DNA of 33,049 bases from Apostichopus parvimensis. Lineage: Eukaryota > Echinodermata > Holothuroidea > Aspidochirotida > Stichopodidae. The stretch's first letter is position 1; each line of letters begins with the position of its first letter. The stretch is from contig KN886527.1 in the NCBI GenBank assembly GCA_000934455.1, positions 1 through 33,049 on the forward strand, written 5' to 3'. The notes beneath the pieces were generated by a model. The model worked only from the letters and a program-made list of their open reading frames with translations, searched no databases and was not told the DNA's origin. The position numbers and the translations under genes were made by a program. Below, piece by piece: positions 1 to 11,100 of this stretch.

Positions 1-2100
1 TTTTTTTTTTTGAAGAATAAAGTTGAAATTGAAGAGCTCTATATTGCAATGGGTTGTTACTTTATATACCATTCTCACCAAACCATGTAACAATCAGATT
101 AGATCTATCCATCAGTCTAACAAGATCTATAAAACCAGTATACTGCACTTGGGTAACTAGTTATTAACTGTTTTCAGTCCAATACAGAAATTTGGAGTCC
201 CCCAAATAACACACATTTGCTTATAAATTTATTTTTTAATTTATTGGCAAACCATTCCAAGTTCTTTGCTTTTATATGGCATCATTCCTGGCATGGTTTT
301 GGTGGTTTAAAGTTATAATATTTAATAGTTTCTGGTACCGTATCTTGCCTTTGATTGGACCATGATTGTACCGTCAGATTGTGGTAGTAAATTATGTTAA
401 ATGCAGCTTTCAAGATGCTTCTTCTGCATGCTCTGTACTGATATGATGATGATATCAGCAATTTCAGTTTGTTGTAACCTGAGAAAACCCTGACATTTAA
501 TTCTTCGTGTCTCTCAATCAATATTAGTAAGTTTATTTGTTGTGAACTTAAAGAGACACAATGGTTAAAAGTAGTTGTTGTGCGTTAACATTGGATTTTA
601 GATCTGCATACATCGTTGCAACTATAAAATGATGTCTTGTCAGCTTGTTACTACCGCACCTAAACAACTGAGAGAATGAAATGGGTGACATCCTTACTAG
701 AATGTCCAAAGCAGGGTAGTGTCACATGGGGGGGGGGGGGATGAGCTGAATGCTGTGTGAAAGTTCAAATCCTTGCACAAAATTTATGGTGTTCATTAAA
801 TTCTGTGTTGCAGAGAACTTAAAATTTTTCTAGCAATTAATGGAATACTGCATTAGGTACTTCATTGTTCATAAGATGCAACATTACGTTGGGTGTTCAG
901 CCAATATGAAGACTTTACCAGGTGGCTTTATGAATATTTTTCCTGATTTATCAAAAATGAGATTCTTTCCACTACGTCTTCAACATATTTTTGATCAAAA
1001 GGGGGAAAAATGGCTAAAAAAGGAAATTAGAAATACTAAAAAGAAAAATTATTTATACTATAGCTTTAAAGTAAATCTTTGCCATTGTTGTTACTTCTGT
1101 AGTTTAAGAGAGTGCAAGAATTTTCCCATTAGCGGTTGCATGGCAAACGACAGTTTCTATGGTAGCAACATATATGTTTACAATGTAATATTTCAAATGC
1201 AATCAACTTAAGTCTTAAATGCACCAATCAGTTGTGTTCCAAAGTTGTAAAGCCCCAGGGTAGTAGGAACCATCTTCAAGATTGTTTAGATAATAAAGAT
1301 TTATGAACTGAATTGAATTGAAAGTCAGTGTAGCAAGTTCATTTCAATGAATGCTGTTAAGGGAATAAGCTTGGCACAGCAGCTGAGATTGTTCAGTATT
1401 CTCATCCTCAACTGTCCCTCACTGTATGCAGTAATATAACATAAATGTTACTGGCATTATGATAGTGCAGTGTTCTGCCTTAGCCTGAGATTATAAAAAT
1501 GATTGGTTGGATATATATTGTCTTGTATCCTTTTCATGTAAAGATCACACCAAATTTCCAACTTAATATAAATTTATAGTATTCTTTGAATTTAAGAAAT
1601 ACAAGTTAGTGTTCGAGGTTTTTCCAATTATCTCTGATGCATTAAAGCCTCATAAAATGCATTCCATGATAATGACAGAAATGAACCGATCCTTAACTCT
1701 ACTCTCTTTTCTTGGTTCTATTTTGTACATAGAAGATAATCACAAAACCACGATGAAGTACATTTTGCCAGAATTTTGGCCCATTCTTAGAGTTCGAGGG
1801 AATTTAATTTTTCAGACAATAACAATATTGTAATATCTATCAGGAAAAGATTGTTTAGACCGTCAAGATTGAATGAATAATGAGGCATTAATAGTAATGT
1901 TTGTACTGTATAAGACATAAACTATAATGTATAAACTATAGTTTGGTCATACATCATTAAGCTTGTGCAGATGTTACACTTTGGGACCTAGTATTTTCAA
2001 CGTTGATAGGTTGGTTTACAAGTTTGATACCATACAGCTACTTGAATGTCATTGAGGTTCTAAAGTCCCTATCCATGTTTATTTTCTTCTTTCCTCCAAG
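1..2100. other. Left-edge non-coding stretch upstream of the first visible CATIP exon
   Basis: No exon of a recognisable gene was found here, although the CATIP start-codon exon and promoter should lie here or further left. The stretch opens with a T run at 1-11 and has an 11-12 base G run near 729-740. Near 1290-1320 an AATAAAG-type signal is followed by short AATTG repeats, which resembles the 3' tail of a LINE-type retroposon, but this is too short to assign. Open frames such as 840-1211 have low-complexity, Lys/Tyr/Phe-rich translations and look like chance. Confidence 0.5.
282..521 (-). other. Unassigned open frame, possible terminal exon of an unknown minus-strand gene
   Basis: A 79-codon frame on the minus strand ends in a stop at 282-284 and has no ATG at its start, so it would have to be an internal or terminal exon. 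The translation is of mixed composition (for example AAFNIIYYHNLTVQSW and a C-terminal PPKPCQE) and less simple than its neighbours. Pyrimidine-AG sequences that could act as acceptors lie inside it (TTTTCTCAG and CATATCAG read on the minus strand). I do not recognise the protein family and no upstream exon was found. It could equally be a chance frame or an old repeat. Confidence 0.2.
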
Positions 2101-2159
2101 CAGACCACAGACTCCTCCCACTGCGTCATCAGAGGCATTGGATTTCCTTAGATCAATCT
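2101..2159 (+). CDS. CATIP: CATIP visible exon 1
   Basis: A pyrimidine tract (TTCTTCTTTCCTCCAAG) ends at 2100; an acceptor three bases later, after CAG at 2103, is also possible. The exon reads RPQTPPTASSEALDFLRSI and ends at a GTAAGT donor at 2160. The last base is the first of a Ser codon completed by exon 2, so phases agree. The entry phase (two bases needed upstream) shows that at least one more exon exists. An ATG at 2003 in the same frame lies before the pyrimidine tract and is unlikely to be the start. Confidence 0.7.
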
Positions 2160-5100
2160 GTAAGTTCATCTTATATTTTATTGTATAAGGTTATTCAATC
2201 ATGAATGATTTACTTCATTTCTCCCTTACATGTCTCCGTTCTACATAAGGCACCCAAATCTACTGCATATGTCCACCTAAATGTTTGCCTGCTTACGCTA
2301 CCAAATCCCTCTCAAAACTATTTATTCCAGGCATTGACATTGTAGGGTATGGGGAAGGGGTGTGGGGATGGTGGAGGTTTTAGGGGAAATAGGATTGGGG
2401 TTGAGGCTAAAAATAACTAATGTAAGAGTGTCCCTTTAGGAGGGCAGTAAACTGGCTTATAGTGAACGTTCAAGCTTAGTTTTCAGGTGTTTTATTTGAT
2501 GTTGTGAACCACACAGCTTAGTGTTAGCACATAGTTTTAATGTTCCCATTACCAAAACTTAAGAACTGCCCTGAAGTACTTGATGATAGACATGTTTATT
2601 GTATTTTCAACTATCTAGTTCTGGCTGGTTAAGTGTTTACTAAGCAGTTGTTTACTATTTACTTCTCTCCTGTCTTACCTGTCAGTAGAGGTCATTTACT
2701 GCCCACACAACTGCCACAAGCTCCTGTTTACTAACACACAGTAGGTGGTAGCTAGGTGATGTCCATGCTGTGTGACCTCTGGCTCAGCAAGTCTCACTGT
2801 TGTTATTAATATACAGTGTTAGTCCTGTTTTTAGTATGATGATGATGATGCACAATCCAGCACACTGAAGCTTGGGGATGAGGGTACAGAGCTACAGTAT
2901 ACGACGACACGTAAATTAGACATTAGGGATGTAAATAACCAATGAAGAGCAGTTTTATGACAATTGAACCAAAGCTTCCCAGTATTCAATAAGATATGGA
3001 TGTTATCCAGATCGAGTTAATTGAAGTAACCTTAAAGTAGTCGTCAAATTGTACATTAAAACTAATTGCATTGTCTTGAATACTTCTCAGCACTAAAATC
3101 TTATACAAAAACATCTCATTAGGTTCATTGGTCAAGTTTCAATTCAACTAATTGGAAGTCATTTGATGTCAACAGAGATCCAAGTCTGAAACGTTATAAA
3201 CTCTATAAATTTATGTAAAAGTATAATTGGATAAATCTCTGACTTGTAGGTCCATATTATTGCTAGAACCTTGCTGTCTACAACAGTGCAAACCTTGAAA
3301 ATCTTGTGTGCAGTTGTATATTGCATTGAGTTGCTAAACCTGTTACACGTTCTAGCTATTTTTTCCCCTTTTCTTGCAGCTTCTGAGGAAGTTAAAGAAT
3401 CATTATTTGGTGACGGATTGGTTACTATTTCTGACACTGGTAAAGAACTCGGAGAGTTCTCCATCACAGTAGAACCCACCAGACACAAGGGCCAAGATTG
3501 TCTACTGGTCCATGCAAACAGCCATGGAACCATTGATAGTGTACCCATGGGAACATCTGTCACAGGTACATGGACGGTGTGGCGATAGCATCTAATTATG
3601 ATCTTTAGATGGTGTTCATTGATGTATGGAACAAACTGTGGTATTCTGCACCCTCTAGTTGAAACATATTGACCTTCTAAGACATGCTGTGTATTCCTTA
3701 TAAATAAACAGTGAATTTGTTAATTCTGGTCTCACCGTATCATATATAGAGTAGTACATTCAACAGTCTTTGATAAAGTGATTCCATAGCATGTCAAAGA
3801 GAAATGTTGCTTTGTACTTACATTTCCTACTTTTTGGAGTCTTCAAAGGAAGTAAGGTATTTCAAGCTTAGACAGCAGAACGGTTTTATTTGATTAATTC
3901 CTCTTCTTTTGTTTTCTTAGCATATGTTACACATAATTTGAAAACCTTGGAACAACAGCACCATGAGTATGTTAAGGTAAGTGTTGGTTTACTAAACATG
4001 CTGGCATTGACTGATGTAATGTTGTGGACATTACAATATGTAAGAAAAATTTTCTAGTAAACTGTATGTGACATTTAGTAACACTCTTCACAATTTACAG
4101 GTACGATGTAACTTGTAGAGAATGTGAAGACAATCATATGTACAGTAAAATCCATAGACCTCTATGTAACATCTATAAAACCCTATGTAACATCCATAGA
4201 CTGCTATGTAACATCTATAAAACCCAATGTAACATCCATAGACTGCTAGGTAACATCTATAGAACCCTATGTAACATCCATGGACCCAAGATGTAACATC
4301 TACAGAACCCAATGTAACATCCATAGACTGCTATGTAACATCTATAGAACCCAATGTAACATCCATAGACTGCTATGTAACATCTATAGAACCCAATGTA
4401 ACATCCATAGACTGCTAGGTAACATCTACAGAACCCAATGTAACATCCATAGACTGCTAGGTAACATCTATACAACCCAATGTAACATCCATAGACTGCT
4501 ATGTAACATCTATAGAACCCTATGTAACATCCATAGACTGCTAGGTAACATCTACAGAGCTCTATGCAACTTCTATAGACCTCTATACAACATATAGATT
4601 ACTCTCTGCAACATCTATAAACCTCTATATGCAAACGTCATTAATTCTATGCAACATGTAAGTTTATGTAGTAGCTACAGTATTCAGAACACATTTAAGG
4701 CAAGTGTAACATTTAGATGAGGTACTGTAATGTAAGCACATCATTTTGGATGAGGGGATAAGTATAGCATTTGAAAAAGTCACTACTGTTTTTAAAGAGA
4801 AAGAATGGTGGGTCCGATAGGATGTGTTTTAGGGTTGTGTGACTTTATTTTTACATGCAATCAGCTGTTTTCATTAATTGTATTCGCGTAGCTCATTCCA
4901 TAAATCATTTTGTTTTCGCTCCTTTGAACAGCTTGAAGACAATCACTTGGATAAAAAGACGTTTGTAACAATACAAGACGGGCAATACATCATGAACAGG
5001 ATCGTTTCACAAGGAGAGGTAAGAACACATTAGAGTTTTTGCCCTTTTCTTCATTGTTGTTGCAGTCTTACAGAAGGAGCTCTTTGCAATTCCTTTCTGT

Positions 5101-8100
5101 TGGACACCATTTCCTGTCTACAATTGATGACATGGCCTATCCCTCATGGTACTTATAAACAATTCAATATCACGAATGTTTACATTAAGAGTCAGTCAAA
5201 GAGCAAGTTTAGCATCAGTAAACACCACAACCCAAAACTAAGAATATTGTTAAACATATATGATGATTTTCTAAATTGCTCTCAGTGTAACAGCCAAATG
5301 TGCTTTAGTTTATCAGAGACATTACTTGATTGGTATCCAGGCAGTCAGGTGACAATGTTTTCTATAGTCTGCTGGTGCAATCACTGATTAGTTTCCTCAG
5401 AGAGTCCTTTTTCCCTCTCTCAAGACTTCCACTTTACTTTGATTGCATCATTACCTGCTCTTATCAAGGACACTTCACTGCTCTGTAGATTCCCATATCA
5501 AACCGTACTTGTTGTCTCACGTCAAATATTTACAATCAAAGAAAGTGGCTGTGTAACGTCAAATATTTACAATCAATGAAAGTGGCTGTGTAAAATGTGC
5601 TGTGTAGACTCTTCAGGGGACCACAAACATTAACTAATTCTCTTATAGTGTTAATAATTGAGAGATAACGAGAAGGAATGGTGGAAGTATAGTATCTTTG
5701 CAGAGCTGATTTAGGAATCTTGAAGCCTTTTCGAAATGGAATGAAGGTAAACGTGTGTAGATAGATTATGCTCCTCATGTCCAAAGTGATTGATGTCAGG
5801 AGCCTGTCTTGGTGGAAAGGTCTTTCCTTGGCCCAGTTCTTTGGAGTTGCCCACCATAGCAGATGTTGTGGGTCTAATGGATATAAATATGGACTCGTTT
5901 CTGGAGGTTGGACCCGTTGGGACAGAAGGTTAATAGATGTACTTGAACTGGCCTCATCCGCAACCTGCAGCTTGGAATGATGTTTACAAGGCTGGCCATC
6001 AGGCCTAGAAGCTGTAGCCAGGTTTTTGCCTTCGACGAGCGTTTGTTGAGCACACGCAGGGTAGCTGTGTGAGCTGATTGACCCTTTCTGATGACAGACT
6101 GATCGATCCCTCGGTGAAATCTAGGTGAGCGCTGAGGTACTTGCTTTGCTGACTCGGTGTCAGCTTTGATTTCTCCTTGTTTTTCACCCACCCTAGGTAC
6201 GTCAGGAAGTCTACTGTTAGTGTGGTGTTGTTCGACACATCTTGGTGCAACTCACCTAGCACCAACCAGTCGTGTAGGTATACAAAGAGGGAGATTCCCT
6301 GTGGCGTAGCTCTTTTACCGCCACGCTGGCTACCCGGGTGTATACCCTTGGTGAGGTGGAATGCCCGAATGGAAGTGCGACGTATTTGAAATCGATTCCT
6401 CTGTAGTTGAATGCGAGGAAACGTTGGTGTGGGGTGGATGGGTACGTGAAGGTAGGCATCCTTCAGATCCACCCTCCATGCCCACATTCCCCTGTTGAGG
6501 GATGGAATGGTGATGGAGAGTGTCTCCATCCTGAAGTGTTTTTGTTCGATAAAAGGGCCTGAAGTTCAGGATTGGCCTCCAGAAATTGTCTTTATCGGGT
6601 GTGAGGAAGAAAACGAGCGGAAGAGGGGTACCTCCCTTCCCATTGTACTCACTATGCCCTTGTCCAACAATGCCTGGATTTCTGTTGGTCCTGTTCCTCG
6701 GGTGTTGAGGTGGTTATCCTTCCTCTGCCCTCTGGAGGTAAGTGAGGTGTGGTGGTAAACTCTATGCAATATCCCATGGATACCATGTCCAGCACCCAAG
6801 CAACCAGACCCAAGATATTCTATCGATGGACATAGTGTATGAATCTTCCCCCTACCATCAGGTAGACAGTGGTAGGGTGGGCACCCATAGGGCCAGGCAT
6901 TAAAGGAGGATCTGGATGGCTGAGTGCTGCGTGTGTCCAGTCCAGTCCTCCCGCGTCTCATTGTCGGTCTGGAGGTACTCCACGGATGGGTGGAGCTTTG
7001 CGCCTTCCAGCTGGAGGATTGGCCTTGTCTGAACCTTGGAGGGGTTGGTCTATGACCCCTGTTGCATCTGTCGCGACCACCGCCGCAAACCCTGGTGAGT
7101 CTGGGTCTGGTGGATGGTCCCCCTGATGTCGGTCTGCGGGCTTTTGGTCTCTGCGTGCTCATTTTTGTGGTCGTTTCTGTGAGTCTCCTGGTGAACTCCC
7201 TCTGGACCGCCTCTGCGAATTGGCTTGCAAACAGGTCCTCGTCTCCCATCCGAAGGTGGATTAGCCTCTCTTGAGTCTCTCCTTCCAGCCATCCCATTGC
7301 AGCTTGTATGTTAGCCAGTCTAGATTCGATCAACTTGATAGATGAGCCTTGCTAGTGGGCCCAACAGCCACATGATCTGGAATGCTTCCTGTTCCAGAAT
7401 TTGCTCGTCCTCTTCCTGGAGTTATTGGTGGTGCCTCATGAGCAGTTCTGCCGCCAACATAAATGTAGAGGCAACTTCATGCCTAGTCTCGAGGTCTGGT
7501 CCATGTGTACATGCATGCATTCCCCCCTAGTAGGAGGTTAGAAACCAAACACAAAGTTTGCAAATGGCAAACACAAACTTGGTAGGACAAGCCAGCGCTA
7601 AGTATGGCAAATCCTCCCCACCAAAGACCGGAGGAATCCTGTGAACGGGCTACAGGGGTAGCACCAAGGGGCCTAGTCCAAGAAAGACCACCAAATAGTG
7701 GTGGGAGCTTAAAGACCAAGCCTCAACCGGCAAACGGTCGGGAAAGCAACACCAACAACGTACAACGCAACTGGTACCTGTACAAACATACGTATAACGG
7801 GTATACTGACAAAACGGACAGATAGGAGAGCAAAGTATGTGAAAGATATGGTGAAAATGAAAGGATACTTATGGAGTGCTTCTTGAATTTGACGGGGAAA
7901 GTGTTCCTGTGTCCGAAAAGACCCAAGATGTTATTCCCAAAAATGGTAAAAAAACGGTCAAAAAACGCTAAGCAGGTTTTGCTATCAAAGCGTACAGTTT
8001 TCTTCCTGGGTGGTATATTCGGAAGGAGGTGTAAGTGGGTGGTACCGGGGAGCGAAGGCACAGTGCTAAAATGGTTCCAATGTGTAGTTAGGTAGATGGG

Positions 8101-11100
8101 AAAGTGCAGATGTGGAGTGGAGACAGGTAAGTATCTTCGCTCGTAAATCCCCAAACCAGTCACCTTTGGGGATTATGCTCCACAATTTATTTTGCCCAAC
8201 ATTTTATGAGGACTCTATTTTGGAAGTGTAAAACTCCTTGCTTGTTTCAATTTTTTGTAATTTGTAAGTTGAATAATACAAAGGAATTCATCTCGACACC
8301 ATGAATTGTGTCAAGCTGTTCCCAGCAAGTGTGAAGTTAGTCAGCATTCAACTTAACAATTTTTCATTGGCCAGCCTTCCTTGACAAACGACACAATCTA
8401 ACGGACCCCTTTGACAGGCCTTTCTATTAAATGTCAAGGAGATTCACTTGAGTTTCATGTTCATCATCAACTTTTCTCACCTTTCATATTTCCCAAAGCA
8501 AGAACTTCTCTCAAGTGTTATAAAACAAAAGGGGCCAAATTTCTAAGAAATATTTACTTAATCAGTCCTTTGTGAAATATGGAGAGTTTTGACGTTAGAC
8601 ATGGTAGTGTGTCTACCTGTAGTGGCAACTTTGTTCTGTACATATATGGGAAGTGGCAGTTTTCAGATTATCAATGCAATAACTATGTGACTTCTGTGTT
8701 GGAACTTATGTGTTGGAAATGTTCTGTACTATTAGAGGAGGGGCATATACAGGGAACTACTTTGAGAGGTACAGCTAGACATGATTCTAATTCAGCTCAG
8801 AAGAAGTTATAGTAGTTTAAATTAAATAAAAAAAGTTATTTCATCTTGAGGCTTTCAACATGAGACGACATTCAAAGTTTGATTCTCATCTTCATATCAA
8901 ATGGATAATGTTTAATGCAAGTCTTTAGAGGATAACACTAGTAGTACTGTTTTTTTTTAGTCATGGTATATATGCTAACATTTCCAGTAGAAATCTACTT
9001 TTTATGCCCTTAATTTTTTTTTAGTCATGGTATATGCTAACATTTCCAGTAGAAATCTACTTTTATGCCCTTAATTGTTTTTTAGTAATGGTATATATGC
9101 TAACATTTCCAGTAGAAATCTACTTTTTATGCCCTTAATTGTTCTTTAGTCATGGTACATGCTAACATTTCCAGTAGAAATCTACTGTTTATGCCATTAA
9201 TTGTTCCAAAGACCCTCTTAGTCAAGACTGTTAGCTGATGATCATGCATTGCTTGCAGCTGACTTTGAGTCGATTCTCCCTATTTTTTCTTGGATTAAGT
9301 CAAGTACAATATCGATTTGATATGCAGGTATATTATGATAATCAAACTGCACATTGAGGTACAATGGGAAGTAGCTTACTGCATGGCGACTTTATTCAGA
9401 GTCTGTTTCTGGTTGGATGGATATTTGTAATGCATTTTATGAGTTCCATTCAGCTTCAAGAATTACGATAAGAGGCAATACACAGCATTGAACATATCAA
9501 AAAAATGCATTCTAATGAACTTGCATTTAAAGCAATTAGCCAAAAGTCATAATCTCCAAATACGCAATAAGTCACATCAAGGTGAGATTTGGCCAAGCGA
9601 TTAGTTTGGTGTTGATGCTCAAGCAGTTAATATATTAAGCTTCTTTCCGTGATTTTCAAAGGAAGAAAGCTACAGTATGTGATGAAAAGAGAAATATGAA
9701 GCTGATGCATGTTGCAAAGTCTAAGGCATGGAGCATGGAGATAAATGCTGCCTACTACATTAAACCTCAAAAATGAGGATACTTATCAACCTCTTTGAAA
9801 TGTTTCAACGATCTCATCCTGCATCAGTACAAGCAAAATATATATCCCTGCTGCATATCATTTTATAACCCATTCTTTCCATTTTCTCTCTGAAAATGGG
9901 TCTCTCAATGATCCTTATATCTGTTTTCTTTAGAATTTTCAACTCCACACATGTATGCATTTTTTAGATTTTACATTGTTAGTAACTCATTGCAGTGCAG
10001 ATGGAAACTGCAGGTACATTAGTTACATGCAATTAATTCCTCTTGTTCATTTTGTTTACATCAGAATACCACAAGAACAGAACAGACCTTTAGTGTGGAG
10101 GCCATGAATGGGTTCATTTCAGAAGGTAAGACAAAACCTCAGAATATATCAGCCTCCCTTGCTTGAATGCAGATTGTGATTGTGAGTGGTTAAATACACA
10201 CATACTAATGACTGGAATTCACAAGTTTTGATTTAATTTAAAATTTTTTTTTTTAACAATGCTCAGAATTCTTACTTGGTAGTATACATATGAAGGGCTT
10301 CAAACTGCACTGTACAACATATCAATAAAGAAATGCCTGTCTAATAAAAGAATATAAGTTTCCTATAGTAAGTATTTATCTATGAGCCATTTTAGTCACA
10401 TTGACATTAGCAAACTGAGCATGTCTTTTGGGGTCATAGTTGTCTCTCATTTGCTGGCTGGGTTAAAAATACAGCTATTGTTTCAATTGCAATTATAGTA
10501 GTAACAGTAGTGTATTTTGCCCAAGCAATGTCATGTCATAAGATGATTCTGTCAGGTATCGGCCACTTGGAATCAGAGTAGGGTCTTATTGGAACTTTGG
10601 AGGTCTTCTGTGATTGTGACACAATCTGAACTGTGGGTCTTACCTCACCATGGCTCCATTTATAATAACTAATTCTTTGTTGTTGGGTTCAAGTAACATG
10701 CAATATGTAACTGTAGTTTGCATCAAAAACAAATCGAATGTACAGTGTGTCCTATGTGAATATACCTCCAAGTTTAGAAATGTGTCTCCATTCACAAGTA
10801 ATAATTATTTAATGCTTGCAGGCTGATTGGGGAATGGAACAGCAATGGCTGCGTGGTATTGTTAGTGAGTTTAGGAGGCATTTGAGCTACCTTACGATGA
10901 CAGTGTAAACGGTCATCTGCAGTGTGTAGTTCTACAAATTGTGATCATTTCAAGACCTGTACGATAAAATGCAGTTTAAGTTTTAAGATGGATTAACTTA
11001 ACTTTAAGTACAGTAATGGCCATAATCTCCATGGTAATCTGCTTTATTTTTAGATTTTTTGGTTACAGATTTTAATGTCCTGATCCAGCATAATTAATGT

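Larger units (their letters stand above)
5765..8173 (-). mobile_element. Decayed DIRS-like retroelement, antisense in CATIP intron 4
   Basis: Read on the minus strand, the order is a possible inverted-repeat leader (8147-8173), a gag-like region (about 7530-6900, in two or more frames with stops), reverse transcriptase (about 6640-6000), and the start of an RNase H-like region (about 6000-5770). RT segments include WRVDLKDAYLHVPIHP, ALPFGHSTSPRVYT and VYLHDWLV, followed by LLGLMASLVNIIPSCRLRMR and later LLWWATPKNWAKERPF. The DLKDAYxHIPIHP / ALPFGLSTAPRVFT / YLDDWL order is characteristic of DIRS elements. Frameshifts and stops break every part. The copy ends near 5770, so most of RNase H and all of the tyrosine recombinase are absent. 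It is an inactive fragment. Confidence 0.82.

Noticed and set aside
840-1211. 123-codon plus-strand frame
   Set aside because: The translation is low-complexity with no family resemblance and no splice sites that would link it to CATIP exon 1 in the needed phase.
2003-2100. ATG at 2003 as the CATIP start
   Set aside because: The frame would run through a clear pyrimidine tract and acceptor before reaching the conserved region.
4088-4597. Long frames on both strands that read as Cys/Tyr/Ile-rich repeat proteins
   Set aside because: They are translations of the 42-bp minisatellite, present on both strands, inside a CATIP intron.
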